A stretch of DNA of 64,000 bases, taken from NCBI RefSeq assembly GCF_000814325.1, contig NZ_JPHF01000008.1, positions 101,587-165,586 of the forward strand. The letters are read 5' to 3'. Under the pieces are notes generated by a model, which saw only the letters and a list, made by a program, of their open reading frames with translations, was not told the origin of the DNA and made no database searches. The stretch comes from Flavihumibacter sp. ZG627. GTDB taxonomy: Bacteria > Bacteroidota > Bacteroidia > Chitinophagales > Chitinophagaceae. Both the position numbers and the translations under genes were made by a program. This document shows, in pieces, positions 44,630 to 54,631 of the stretch (positions within the stretch are counted from its first letter, which is position 1; the number at the start of each line of letters is the position of its first letter).

Positions 44630-44741
44630 ACAAGTAGTAGCCATGTTGTAGGCGATTTCTTTAAGCCGGCTTTTCTTAGTTATAGTTTTAATGTCTCCGG
44701 ATCTGGGTCCGGAAGAATTCTAAAAACTAAAGCTTGCGCTT

Positions 44742-47700
44742 ATGAAAAATGTCTTGCAAAGGAGTTTCCTTTTTGCCTGCCTGCTGTTCATTACAGCAAT
44801 CACCTGGGCACAAAATCCCGTTTCGGGAAAGGTGAGTGATGAAAAAGGCGACCCGGTTGCCAATGCTTCCATCCTTGTTAAAGGAACCAATATTGGAACC
44901 GCCACCAATGTTGCCGGGGAGTTTAGTCTCACGGTACCCTCCACAGCCACCACCCTGGTGATCACCTCTTTAAGTTATGAGGAGCAGGAAGTGGCCATTA
45001 CCGGCACCACCCTTAATATAGTCCTGAAACTAACCGGCCGCCAGATGGATGAAGTAGTGGTGGTTGGTTATGGAGTTCAGAAAGTAACCAAGGTTTCGGG
45101 GGCCATATCCACCATCAAGGGCACCGAGATCGAGAAACTTAAACCTGTTCGGGCAGAAGATGCCCTGCAGGGAAGAGCCTCCGGAGTAATAGTGATCTCC
45201 CCCGGTTCACCCGGCGCCAAACCCACGGTGCTGATCCGCGGTATCCCTTCGTATACAGGAACCGATCCCATTGTAGTAGTGGATGGAGCCATCCAGACCC
45301 TCGACGATCTCAACTCCATCAATGCCGCCGATATTGAATCTATCAATATCCTTAAAGATGCTGCCACCACATCCATTTATGGCGTTAAGGGAGGTAATGG
45401 AGTTATTGTAATTGCAACCAAGTCGGGCCGCAAGAACCAGAAGACCGAATTCGGCTATAATGGCAACTATGGCATTCAGGAAGTGCAGAATATCATCGGC
45501 GTGCTCAATGCAACTGAGTATGCCGCCATTGCCAATGAAGGCAGTAAGGTTGCCGGCGGCGAACTCATCTTCCCTGATATATCTTCTTTGGGAGTGGGCA
45601 CCAACTGGCAGAATGAAATATTCCACAAGGCGCCGCTTCAATCGCATGCCCTTACAGCAAGAGGGGGTAGTGATAAGCTCATCTATTTTCTCTCTGCTTC
45701 CTACCTGGGGCAGGATGGTATAGTAGGTGGTGGCGAAAAATCTTACTTCGACCGCCTCACCGGAACCTCCAATATATCTTATAACCTCTCGCCCAAACTA
45801 ACATTTACCGCCAATACCAGCTTCGTGAATATCAGGGGATCAGGTATACCGGAAAATGCCATCAACGGGGTCATCTCCAACGCACTCAATTTTGATCCCA
45901 CATTACCCATATATAATACTGTACCCGGCAGTTATGGAAAATATTCTACCAGTAATTATATCCTTTCAGAAATCATCAACCCGCTCACCCAACTGGCCGA
46001 CAGCTATAATGAGTCTGCCACCAACAAATTGTACGGTAAGCTGGAGATGCAGTATAGCCTGCTGAAAAATCTGAAGCTCACATCACGTTACGGTTATACC
46101 TACACGAATGTTGTGGGGAAAAGCTTTAACCCCCTCTCCTATTATGGCGCTTCTCATATCAACTCCACCCTCAATGCCGATGGATCACCAAGGGCGGGGG
46201 CGCATAATAGTGTTGCGGAATACAAGAACACCTATTTCAACTACACCTTCGAGAATTTCGGAAACTATACTTTCAACCTGAATGATCTTCACGCCTTTGA
46301 TATCGTAGCCGGATTCTCCGTTGCCAAAACAACCGGTAATGCACTGAACGGTTCAAGGCAGGATGTTCCTTTCAACTCATGGGACTATGCCGATATCTCT
46401 TCTGCAACAGGTACTGCACCAGCGGCGGGACTTGATGTTGGTTCATTCCAGTACGAAAGAAGAAACCTCTCTTATTTCGGAAGGGTTAACTATGATTATG
46501 ATAATCGCTACCTGGCCTCCTTTACCGCAAGACGCGATGGCTCCTATGCTTTTGGTCCGGAGAATAAATTCGCGAATTTCTATGCAGGTTCATTGGGATG
46601 GCTGGTTTCTAATGAAGCATTTTTCAAGTCATCAATCATCAACAATCTCAAGATAAGAGGAAGCTATGGCGCTACAGGAAATGAGAATGTGAGTCCGCAG
46701 TACCAGAGAATATCCACAGCTATTTACAGCTATGGACTCGGACAAAATGCCGGCTATACATTCGGAGAAAACCCAACCTCAATAGGTGCTACCATCAGCA
46801 GCTTCCGCAATGACGCGCTGGCATGGGAAAAGCAGGAGCAGATGAATATTGGATTTGACATGGCCATCCTGAATAATAAGTTTTCTATCAGCGCCGACTA
46901 CTATCAGAAAAATATCAGCGGACTGTTGTTTACGCCAACACTCTCACTTTACCTGGGAACCGCGGCATTGCCAACAGCCAATATAGGTACAACAGAAACA
47001 AGCGGGGTTGATATCACGCTGAGCTATTCAGAAACTGTTGCAAAGAAGCTGAAACTGAATACCTATGTGAATTTCACCACGGCTAAAAACCTGGTAACAG
47101 AAACCAATAACGGACTCATTTCGGGTGGAGGTTATGGTATTCCTTTCCAGAGTATCACAAGATTTGAAAAAGGATTCACGCCCGGCTATTTCTATGGTTA
47201 CAAGACCAATGGATTATTCCAGAACCAGGAAGAAGCTAGCAGCAATGCAGCGCAGCCCGGCGCACAGCCTGGCGATATCAGGTATGCTGATCTAAATAAA
47301 GATGGCAGGATAGATGCAAATGACCGCACCCAGATAGGTGATCCTTTTCCTGAATTCACGATGGGATGGGGATTATCGATGGAATATAAAGGCGTTGACT
47401 TCAGCTCCTTCGTGTATGCATCAGTGGGAAATGAGATCTATCGCGCTTATGAAAGAAACCTTGCCATGACCAATAAATATCGTGGGGTATTAGGCAGGTG
47501 GACCGGCGAAGGCAGCACCAATGATGCGAGATATCCGCGCTACAGTTTTGTAGATGCTAACAATAATACAAGGGCTTCCGACCGCTATATAGAAGACGGA
47601 TCTTTTGTAAAGATCAAGGATATACAGGTGGGATATACATTCCCGTCAGCCTTACTGAAGAACAGTAAAATAAGCAAGTTGCGCATATACGCCCAGGTGA

Positions 47701-47834
47701 AGAATGCATTCACTTTCACGGAATATTCGGGATATGATCCTGAAATATCAGGCGGCATATTTGACACAGGAATTGATCGTGGAATCTATCCACAGGCAAG
47801 AACATGGTCGTTCGGAATTGACGTTAAACTTTAA
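44742..47834 (+). CDS. SusC/RagA family TonB-linked outer-membrane protein
   Basis: Outer-membrane transporter of 1030 residues. The signal MKNVLQRSFLFACLLFITAITWA is followed by a CarboxypepD_reg-like domain (SGKVSDEKGDPVANASILVKG), the TonB box-like DEVVVVGYGVQKV, and the plug (DALQGRASGVIVIS, ILKDAATTSIYGVKGGNGVIVIATK). The rest is the barrel with a C-terminal strand. It imports glycan oligosaccharides with the SusD encoded right after. The stop and an upstream ATG of susD overlap. Confidence 0.95.
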   Translation: MKNVLQRSFLFACLLFITAITWAQNPVSGKVSDEKGDPVANASILVKGTNIGTATNVAGEFSLTVPSTATTLVITSLSYEEQEVAITGTTLNIVLKLTGRQMDEVVVVGYGVQKVTKVSGAISTIKGTEIEKLKPVRAEDALQGRASGVIVISPGSPGAKPTVLIRGIPSYTGTDPIVVVDGAIQTLDDLNSINAADIESINILKDAATTSIYGVKGGNGVIVIATKSGRKNQKTEFGYNGNYGIQEVQNIIGVLNATEYAAIANEGSKVAGGELIFPDISSLGVGTNWQNEIFHKAPLQSHALTARGGSDKLIYFLSASYLGQDGIVGGGEKSYFDRLTGTSNISYNLSPKLTFTANTSFVNIRGSGIPENAINGVISNALNFDPTLPIYNTVPGSYGKYSTSNYILSEIINPLTQLADSYNESATNKLYGKLEMQYSLLKNLKLTSRYGYTYTNVVGKSFNPLSYYGASHINSTLNADGSPRAGAHNSVAEYKNTYFNYTFENFGNYTFNLNDLHAFDIVAGFSVAKTTGNALNGSRQDVPFNSWDYADISSATGTAPAAGLDVGSFQYERRNLSYFGRVNYDYDNRYLASFTARRDGSYAFGPENKFANFYAGSLGWLVSNEAFFKSSIINNLKIRGSYGATGNENVSPQYQRISTAIYSYGLGQNAGYTFGENPTSIGATISSFRNDALAWEKQEQMNIGFDMAILNNKFSISADYYQKNISGLLFTPTLSLYLGTAALPTANIGTTETSGVDITLSYSETVAKKLKLNTYVNFTTAKNLVTETNNGLISGGGYGIPFQSITRFEKGFTPGYFYGYKTNGLFQNQEEASSNAAQPGAQPGDIRYADLNKDGRIDANDRTQIGDPFPEFTMGWGLSMEYKGVDFSSFVYASVGNEIYRAYERNLAMTNKYRGVLGRWTGEGSTNDARYPRYSFVDANNNTRASDRYIEDGSFVKIKDIQVGYTFPSALLKNSKISKLRIYAQVKNAFTFTEYSGYDPEISGGIFDTGIDRGIYPQARTWSFGIDVKL

Positions 47835-47851
47835 TGCAACAAAACTTAACA

Positions 47852-49333
47852 ATGAAAAAGACTATCTATATAATAACCCTGGCGATACTGGTTCTGCTGG
47901 CACCGGCTTGTACCAAATTTGTTGACTACGATCCCAAGGAGGATTTCCAGATCACTGCCGAAGATTATTTCAAAACGGCCGATGATTATCAGAAGATGAC
48001 GATCGGTGTTTATTCACCACTGCAATGGTTATGGGCAAATACCGTGATCGGTGATATCGCTTCAGACAATGCCGTTACAGGAGGAGAAAATGCAACGGAT
48101 GTATTGGGACTGCAGCAGATAGATGATTACCAGGTAAACCCTGTTAACAGTTATCTCACAGAGGCATGGAAAGCCGCCTATGAAGGAATCAATCGCGCCA
48201 ACTATCTTGAAGAGAATAAAACAAAGCTTGACTTCAGTGGAAAAGATGCACTGTATGGTGAGGTATATTTCCTGAGAGCCTATTACTATTTTGAGCTCAC
48301 CAGGATGTTTGGGGATGTGCCTCTTTTTGTTGACAGGCGGCTGGGTGCATCTGATTCAAGGCAACTGACAAGAAGTCCAAAGGCAGAAGTGTATACACAG
48401 ATAGAAAAAGATCTTGCAAGTGCTATTGCCAGCTTACCGGAAACCAATCCCGAAAAAGGAAGGATCACGCTCTATGCCGCCAAAGCGCTTCTTGCCAAGG
48501 TGTTGATATACCAGGAAAAATTTGAAGAAGCAGCGGCAGTACTTGAAAATGTTGAGAACTGGCCATTTGACCTGGTAGAAAATATGGATGATATTTTCCT
48601 GCAATCAGGAGAGAATGGAATTGAGAGTGTATTCGAGATCCAATATTCCAATAAGAGTCCGTTTTATGATTGGTCGAACCCGGGAAGGGGACAAGGCAAC
48701 CTGGCGGTACAATCGGCCGGCATCAGAAACCTTACAGGATCAAGTCCCTATGGTCAGGGCTGGAGTATCAACCTCCCAACCCAGGATCTGGCTGATGCAT
48801 TTGAAGAAGGCGACCAGCGTAAAGACGCCACCATCCTCGATATTGAAGCTTACAAAGCAGCCAATCCGCAATTCAATATTACCTACCTGGTAGCACCATA
48901 TAAAAACACGGGACTTTACAACAAAAAATACCTGCCGCGTAAGGGAGAAACATCCGGGCAGGTAGAGCTGAACTACCTGAACAATTTCAGGACCATCCGT
49001 TATGCAGAAGTATTGTTGATGGCTGCGGAAGCGTATAATCGTTTACCCTCGCCCGTTACTGCCAAAGCACAGCAGTACCTGAATATGGTACGCGAACGTG
49101 CATTCGGAGACCAGTTGCATAACATTACATTATCAGGGCAGGCGCTTACAGAGGCTATCTGGGAAGAAAGGCGACTGGAGCTTGCCATGGAAGGCGACAG
49201 GTTCTTTGACCTGGTACGCACCGGTAAGGCAGCAGCAGCAATTACAGGTTTTGTTGTAGGAAAGAATGAATTATTCCCCCTTCCGCAGCAGGAGATTGAT
49301 ATCTCCGGACTGGAACAAAATCCAGGTTATTAA
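47852..49333 (+). CDS. SusD/RagB family glycan-binding lipoprotein
   Basis: Surface lipoprotein of 493 residues that works as a lid and binder for SusC. The signal MKKTIYIITLAILVLLAPAC has a lipobox Cys at 20, which favours this ATG over the in-frame one at 47834 that overlaps the SusC stop. The SusD fold shows the helical ALYGEVYFLRAYYYFELTR region, RLGASDSRQLTRSPKAEVY and the C-terminal WEERRLELAMEGDRFFDLVR. Confidence 0.94.
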   Translation: MKKTIYIITLAILVLLAPACTKFVDYDPKEDFQITAEDYFKTADDYQKMTIGVYSPLQWLWANTVIGDIASDNAVTGGENATDVLGLQQIDDYQVNPVNSYLTEAWKAAYEGINRANYLEENKTKLDFSGKDALYGEVYFLRAYYYFELTRMFGDVPLFVDRRLGASDSRQLTRSPKAEVYTQIEKDLASAIASLPETNPEKGRITLYAAKALLAKVLIYQEKFEEAAAVLENVENWPFDLVENMDDIFLQSGENGIESVFEIQYSNKSPFYDWSNPGRGQGNLAVQSAGIRNLTGSSPYGQGWSINLPTQDLADAFEEGDQRKDATILDIEAYKAANPQFNITYLVAPYKNTGLYNKKYLPRKGETSGQVELNYLNNFRTIRYAEVLLMAAEAYNRLPSPVTAKAQQYLNMVRERAFGDQLHNITLSGQALTEAIWEERRLELAMEGDRFFDLVRTGKAAAAITGFVVGKNELFPLPQQEIDISGLEQNPGY

Positions 49334-49351
49334 TCCCTAAATCTATCAGCA

Positions 49352-51436
49352 ATGAATACGCTAAAAAAAATATACGCTGTGCTGTTCCTACTAACCCTGA
49401 TGGTTAGTTGCAGTAAGCAAAGCTTTGATGATACTGGTTTTGCAGACCAGGCTGCCGCCCCGGCCAACCTGTCGGCACTATTTGATATAACGCAGGACAA
49501 TACAGGTTTGGTGACCATCACCCCCAATGGTGAAGGCGTTGCCTACTACCAGGTTTACCTGGGAGATGGTACTACGGCACCTGTTAAAATACTGCCGGGA
49601 AAAAACACCCGTCATACCTATCCCGAAGGTAGTTATGATGTAAGGATCCTGGGGATTGGCATTAACGGCCTTACAACAGAAAGTACACAAACGCTGACTG
49701 TTTCCTTTAAGGCGCCCACTGATCTTGAAGTGACGGCATCTGTTGATCAGGCAAATCCATTCCAGGTAAATGTGACTGCAAAGGCAAACTACGAAACACT
49801 CTTCAAGGTTTACTTCGGCGAAACAGCAGATGAAGAACCTGCATCATTCATGGAAAATGAAACCATCAGCCATGTTTATTCAACAGTTGGCAGTTACACC
49901 ATCCGGGTGGTTGCATTAAGCGGTGGGGTTGCAACAACAGAAGTAGAAAAACTGATCACCATAGAAAATCCTTTATTACTCCCACTTGATTTTGAAGGCG
50001 CAGCGTCAAACTATCCATTCATCAATTTCGATGGAGGAGATGTAACGGTGATTGATAATCCGCAGGCCGGCGGAATCAATGGTTCCGCAAAGGTGGCAAG
50101 GATGGTGAAGAATGCCGGACAGCCATGGGGCGGAAGCGTTATCAGTCTGGGCAGGCCAATTGATTTTTCTGCCAACAAGATATTCCGCATGAAAGTTTAT
50201 TCCCCGCGCGTGGGTGCAAAAGTTTTACTGAAAACAGAGAACATAAGCGATGGTAGTATCAATTTTGAAAAAGAAGTAACTACCACAATCGCCAATGGAT
50301 GGGAAGACCTTGCATTTGATTTCAGCACAATCAATACTGCCAATAGTTACCAGAAGCTCGTGCTGATCTTTGAATTGGGAACTGTGGGTGATGGATCAGC
50401 GAATTTTACTTTCCTGTTTGATGATATCCGCCTTACCAATAGTCTCCCCTCGGGAACTGCGCAGATAAATTTACCGGTAAGCTTTGATGATGAAGCGGTG
50501 AACTATACTGTAACTGATTTCGGAAACAACAGCACAATTGATGGTGTTGATCCCACCAATGCTGCCAATAAAGTAAAGATCACTACCAAGCCTTCAGGTG
50601 CAGAAACATGGGCCGGAACAACCATTGGAACAGCATCCGGCTTTGCAACTGCTATTCCGCTTACCGCTACCAACACAAAGATGAGTGTTAGGGTATATTC
50701 GCCCGCAGCAGATATACCGGTCTTATTGAAGATAGAAGACCATCGTGACCCAACCTTGTCGGTTGAAACAATCACGAGAACAACCGTTGCCAATGCCTGG
50801 GAAACGCTGGTGTTTGATTTCAAAAATCATGCAACCGGAACAGCGGCATTAAATCTAGCCACCACTTATGACAAGGCGTCCATCTTTTTCGACTTTGGAA
50901 CCACAGGTAACGGGAAGGTATTCTACTGGGATGATGTTGCCTTTGTAACTGGCGGATCATCGGGCAGCTTGGGATTGCCACTCGATTTTGAATCAGCAGC
51001 ACTCACCTATACATTCAATGATTTCGACGGAGGGGCTGTAACCGTAATCCGCAATCCTGAAAAATCAGGGATCAATACCAGTAATACAGTTGGCAGGATG
51101 ATCAAGAATCCGGGACAGCCCTGGGGTGGAAGCTGGATCGCACTAAGCAGTGCCATTGATTTCTCCGTGAAGAAAACATTTAAGGTGAAAGTGTTTTCGC
51201 CGAGAGCAGGTGCAAAATTATTGCTCAAGGTAGAGAACCAGAATGATGGTGGAATCAATTTCGAAAAAGAGGTAGCCACCACAAAGTCGGGCGAATGGGA
51301 AGAGCTGACATTCGATTACAGCGCTATCAACACAGCCAATTCATACCATAAGATCGTATTGATCTTTGACCTTGGCGCTGTTGGAGATGGATCCGCCAAC
51401 TACACCTATCTCTTTGATGACATCACGCTTAATTAA
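49352..51436 (+). CDS. Surface lipoprotein with PKD-like and repeated carbohydrate-binding-like modules
   Basis: A lipoprotein of 694 residues in the position of the surface glycan-binding protein of a polysaccharide locus. The signal ends at LMVSC (Cys about 20). Two PKD-like modules occupy about residues 30-205. Three related modules of about 140-150 residues follow, opening with LPLDFEGAASNYPF near 210, LPVSFDDEAVNYTV near 372 and LPLDFESAALTYTF near 544. The first and third share the GQPWGGS and INTANSY segments, so one arose by duplication. The middle one is diverged. It lies 18 bases after susD. No catalytic motif is seen; glucan binding is inferred from context. Confidence 0.8.
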   Translation: MNTLKKIYAVLFLLTLMVSCSKQSFDDTGFADQAAAPANLSALFDITQDNTGLVTITPNGEGVAYYQVYLGDGTTAPVKILPGKNTRHTYPEGSYDVRILGIGINGLTTESTQTLTVSFKAPTDLEVTASVDQANPFQVNVTAKANYETLFKVYFGETADEEPASFMENETISHVYSTVGSYTIRVVALSGGVATTEVEKLITIENPLLLPLDFEGAASNYPFINFDGGDVTVIDNPQAGGINGSAKVARMVKNAGQPWGGSVISLGRPIDFSANKIFRMKVYSPRVGAKVLLKTENISDGSINFEKEVTTTIANGWEDLAFDFSTINTANSYQKLVLIFELGTVGDGSANFTFLFDDIRLTNSLPSGTAQINLPVSFDDEAVNYTVTDFGNNSTIDGVDPTNAANKVKITTKPSGAETWAGTTIGTASGFATAIPLTATNTKMSVRVYSPAADIPVLLKIEDHRDPTLSVETITRTTVANAWETLVFDFKNHATGTAALNLATTYDKASIFFDFGTTGNGKVFYWDDVAFVTGGSSGSLGLPLDFESAALTYTFNDFDGGAVTVIRNPEKSGINTSNTVGRMIKNPGQPWGGSWIALSSAIDFSVKKTFKVKVFSPRAGAKLLLKVENQNDGGINFEKEVATTKSGEWEELTFDYSAINTANSYHKIVLIFDLGAVGDGSANYTYLFDDITLN

Positions 51437-51452
51437 TCTCAACTAATCAGTC

Positions 51453-52358
51453 ATGCGAAATAAAATCTTTTTTCTTTTCATTCTGCTGATGGCGATGCAG
51501 GTATTGCTGCTAAGCTGCCAGAAAACAGAATATGCATTTGGTGAAATTAAAAATCCCGATGCCTTAACGCTCGATATAACAATTGCCGGAACCGATGCCA
51601 ATAATCCTGATGGCAATGGAACCGGACTGGTGAACATTGTATCAACTGCGAGCAATACACTCACTTACCAGATCGATTTCGGTGATGGGGTTGTGAAAAT
51701 GGTGCCTTCCGGAACAACAGAATACAAGTATGGCATTCCGGGTACCAATGAATATACCATCACGGTAAATGCCATCGGAACGGCTGGAGTGGTATCCACC
51801 ATCAGTAAAAAGATCAAAGTGAATGTTGTGTTCGAGATACCGGTGGCCATACTCACGGCATTAACCAATAATGACAGTAAAATATGGGTAACAGATAATG
51901 AGGCTACTGGTCATATTGGAGTGGGACCGGCAGATAATTTTGAACCCATCTGGTATCAGGCGGCGCCCAATGAAAAAGCAAGTGTTGGCTGCCTTTATGA
52001 CGATGAGATCCGTTTTACGAAAGATGCCAATAACAGGGTTTATATGGAACTGGATAATAAGGGACAGAGCTTTGTGCAGGGTGCTTCTGTGGGCGCCTAT
52101 GGATTCAGCGGTCCCGAGGCCTGTTATGACCTTAACACTGCCGGCTCCAAAGCGCTGATATTTTCTGATGCAACATCGGGATCAAACAGCGGCAATTCAA
52201 CCGGCATACAATTCATTGTTCCGGGTGATGGTATCGTTAATTTTGCCACGGGCAGCAATAGCTATGAGATCCTTTCCATTACAGAAACCACCATGCACCT
52301 GCGAGCTATTGGAGTTGATGGAAATGCATGGTACCAGAAATTAAAAGTAAAATCATAA
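51453..52358 (+). CDS. PKD-domain lipoprotein of the glucan locus
   Basis: A 301-residue lipoprotein. The signal is followed by Cys at about 23 (LLLSC). A PKD domain with YQIDFGDGVVKM and YGIPGTNEYTITV covers about residues 55-130. The C-terminal half (about 140-301) has no recognised family; it contains many Gly, Asn and aromatic residues, fitting a beta-sandwich. No catalytic acid pair of glycoside hydrolases is apparent. It likely binds the substrate at the surface. It lies between the larger surface lipoprotein and the GH16 gene with small gaps. Confidence 0.75.
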   Translation: MRNKIFFLFILLMAMQVLLLSCQKTEYAFGEIKNPDALTLDITIAGTDANNPDGNGTGLVNIVSTASNTLTYQIDFGDGVVKMVPSGTTEYKYGIPGTNEYTITVNAIGTAGVVSTISKKIKVNVVFEIPVAILTALTNNDSKIWVTDNEATGHIGVGPADNFEPIWYQAAPNEKASVGCLYDDEIRFTKDANNRVYMELDNKGQSFVQGASVGAYGFSGPEACYDLNTAGSKALIFSDATSGSNSGNSTGIQFIVPGDGIVNFATGSNSYEILSITETTMHLRAIGVDGNAWYQKLKVKS

Positions 52359-52361
52359 ATA

Positions 52362-53423
52362 ATGCGAAATCTTATGAGCATAACAATTTCGATCCTATGT
52401 GCTCTTGCGCTCTTAAGCTGCAAGAAATCAGACGGTGATGCTGCGCCAACAAATGTTGCCCCTAGCAACCTGGTTATACAGAGCACTGTATCGATGGATG
52501 GCAGCGGTAAAGTAGATTTCAAATCCACGGCCATTAATGCCAGTACCTACCAGTACGATCTCGGTGATGGAGAAAGCCTGGTGTCAACAAACGGCATCGC
52601 TTCCTATATATATAAAAAACCAGGAACCAATACCTATGTGGTAACGGTTAAGGCGAGTAATGCCAGCGGACAGAGTATTTCGAAATCAACCCAGGTTTCA
52701 GTAACCGTTGCAGGAGGAAGTGCCGAACCCCAACTGCTATGGTCAGACGAATTCAATACCAATGGCGCACCCGATCCCGCTAAATGGGGATATGATATAG
52801 GGAGGGGCGACAATGGCTGGGGAAATGCAGAGTTGCAGTATTATACCAACCGTGCGGAAAATGTTTCGGTGCAGGATGGCAAGCTAAAGATCACAGCCAG
52901 AAAAGAAAACTACAGCGGTGCCGCCTATACCTCAGCGAGGTTACTGAGCAAGGGCAAATACAGTATGAAGTATGGCCGTGTGGAGATCAGTGCAAAAATG
53001 CCGGAAGGTGTTGGAACATGGCCAGCACTCTGGATGCTGGGGAATAATATTGATGCCGTTAGCTGGCCCGCATGTGGCGAGATAGATATCATGGAACATC
53101 TTGGTCGCGACCTGAATAAGATCTATGCAACACTTCATTACCCGGGCAGGTCAGGGGGCAATGCTGATGGCAATACCAGAACCATCGCCAATGCAACCAC
53201 CGAATTCCATAAGTATACATTGATATGGACGGCAAGCACTATCCAGATGCTTGTTGACGACCAGCCGATCCATACAGTTAACAACAGTTCTTCCCTTCCC
53301 TTCAATCAGAATTTCTTCTTCCTCATCAACATGGCCGTTGGCGGAAATTTTGCAGGAGCAGTTGATCCCGCATTTACGAACGCTACTTTCGAGGTGGATT
53401 ATCTTAGAGTCTATGACAGGTAA
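52362..53423 (+). CDS. GH16 endo-beta-1,3-glucanase (laminarinase-like) with PKD domain
   Basis: Secreted enzyme of 353 residues. The signal ends in a lipobox (ALALLSC, Cys about 20). A PKD domain with YQYDLGDGESLV and PGTNTYVVTV precedes the GH16 domain, which starts at LLWSDEFNTNG near 127. The catalytic motif is GEIDIMEH, with nucleophile E240, D242 and acid/base E245. Substrate-site Trp residues are in GTWPALWML. The five-residue spacing is that of laminarinases, so beta-1,3- or mixed-linkage glucan is the likely substrate. Its last codons and stop lie in the RGTAAG repeat. Confidence 0.93.
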   Translation: MRNLMSITISILCALALLSCKKSDGDAAPTNVAPSNLVIQSTVSMDGSGKVDFKSTAINASTYQYDLGDGESLVSTNGIASYIYKKPGTNTYVVTVKASNASGQSISKSTQVSVTVAGGSAEPQLLWSDEFNTNGAPDPAKWGYDIGRGDNGWGNAELQYYTNRAENVSVQDGKLKITARKENYSGAAYTSARLLSKGKYSMKYGRVEISAKMPEGVGTWPALWMLGNNIDAVSWPACGEIDIMEHLGRDLNKIYATLHYPGRSGGNADGNTRTIANATTEFHKYTLIWTASTIQMLVDDQPIHTVNNSSSLPFNQNFFFLINMAVGGNFAGAVDPAFTNATFEVDYLRVYDR

Positions 53424-53450
53424 GAAGTAAGAGGTAAGAGGTAAGATTTG
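53416..53450. repeat. RGTAAG heptad repeat overlapping the GH16 stop codon
   Basis: Starts with ACAGGTAAG, whose TAA is the stop codon of the GH16 gene, and continues with three A(A/G)GTAAG heptads, ending ATTTG. It differs from the second block at 41593-41627 in a few positions only. Both copies lie directly at stop codons. Confidence 0.8.
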
Positions 53451-53469
53451 AGGAGAGATTTGGGGAGAG

Positions 53470-53507
53470 AACGCCTTTGGAGCAGTGAAGAGCTTCAGAG
53501 GCGTTTT
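53470..53507 (+). terminator. Probable terminator of the glucan locus
   Basis: AACGCCT (53470-53476) pairs with AGGCGTT (53499-53505). The inner part, TGGAGC with GCTTCA, extends the stem to about 14 bp with wobbles, and TTTT follows. Confidence 0.65.
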
Positions 53508-53551
53508 GATTTAGGGGTGCTGGAAATGGGAAGGAAGAAGTAAATTTAATT

Positions 53552-53926
53552 ATGAGAAAAGGATTCAAGGGTATTGTGCCAAAAACGGTGGATGAGTACC
53601 TGGAATTGCAGGAACCAGAAATCAGAAGCGCCCTGGAAAAATTGCGTAAAACAATACGATCTGCTGCACCAAAGGCAGAGGAAATAATCAGTTATCAGAT
53701 CCCCAGCTATAAATACAATGGAGCATTGGTACATTTCGCAGCCTTTAAAGATCACTGTTCATTTTTTGTTGTAAACAAACAGCTATTGAAAGACTTCGAA
53801 AAAGAATTGCAACCTTACAAGACCTCAGGAACTACTATTCACTTCACACCAGAAAATCCTTTGCCAGCAACTGTTGTTAAGGAGATCGTGAAAAAAAGAA
53901 TTATTCAAAACAAGAGCCGATTATGA
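53552..53926 (+). CDS. DUF1801 family protein (YdhG/YobT-like)
   Basis: A 124-residue protein of the DUF1801 family. Typical are TVDEYLELQEPEIRSALEKLRKTIR, AEEIISYQIPSYKYNG and the C-terminal TTIHFTPENPLPATVVKEIVK. Function is unknown; the fold is frataxin-like and some members may bind iron. It overlaps the RibD-like gene by four bases, so the pair is translationally coupled. Confidence 0.85.
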   Translation: MRKGFKGIVPKTVDEYLELQEPEIRSALEKLRKTIRSAAPKAEEIISYQIPSYKYNGALVHFAAFKDHCSFFVVNKQLLKDFEKELQPYKTSGTTIHFTPENPLPATVVKEIVKKRIIQNKSRL

Positions 53927-54618
53927 AACCATACGTTATTTGTCACATGCTTGGGTCAGTAGATGGAAAGATCAAACAGGATATCTGGGGATTCAAAGAC
54001 CACCATAAATATTTTGAAGAGCCGGCCGCAAAAATAAAGGCCGATGCCTGGCTGGTAGGTCGCGTTACGATGCAGGAATTTTCAAGCAAGAAAATTCCCG
54101 CGAAGAAGAGTGTGAGTATCCGCATCCCCAAAGTTGATTTTGTTGCCAAACAACCCGCCAAGAAATTTGCGGTGGTGATTGATCCTTCCGGCAAATGTTA
54201 TTGGGATACTAATATGGTTTCAACAGAGCATGTAATTGAAGTGCTCACCGAAAAGGTTTCATCTGCATACCTCGCACACCTGCAGGAGAAAAATGTTTCC
54301 TATATTTTTGGCGGCCAGGCAGAACTGGATCTGAAACTTGTTTTAGAAAAACTTAATAAGCTATTCGGTATTAAGACCGTGCGCATTGATGGTGGCGGCC
54401 ATGTGAATGGATCATTCCTGAAAGCCGGACTTATAGACGAATTCAGCCTCGTGCTGGCGCCAGTTGCTGATGGCACCATCGGCGCGCTTAGTGTATTTGA
54501 AGCAGAGAAGGGATATGGGAAACGAAAGGCAACCATTTTCACCTTAAAATCAGTAAAGAAGATCTACGATGATTTTTTATGGATCAGGTATATTGTTGCG
54601 AAAGGGAAAAAACTGTAA
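53923..54618 (+). CDS. RibD C-terminal / dihydrofolate reductase-like protein
   Basis: A 231-residue protein of the RibD C-terminal (DHFR-like) family. The N-terminus YVICHMLGSVDGKIKQDIWG holds the substrate-loop motif, and the NADPH-binding segment is DAWLVGRVTMQEF. TVRIDGGGHVNGSFLKAGLIDEFSLVLAP is the conserved C-terminal signature. It is not the bifunctional RibD since the deaminase half is lacking; the substrate is unknown. Translationally coupled with DUF1801. Confidence 0.87.
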   Translation: MKPYVICHMLGSVDGKIKQDIWGFKDHHKYFEEPAAKIKADAWLVGRVTMQEFSSKKIPAKKSVSIRIPKVDFVAKQPAKKFAVVIDPSGKCYWDTNMVSTEHVIEVLTEKVSSAYLAHLQEKNVSYIFGGQAELDLKLVLEKLNKLFGIKTVRIDGGGHVNGSFLKAGLIDEFSLVLAPVADGTIGALSVFEAEKGYGKRKATIFTLKSVKKIYDDFLWIRYIVAKGKKL

Positions 54619-54631
54619 AGCTCTCTGCGCT

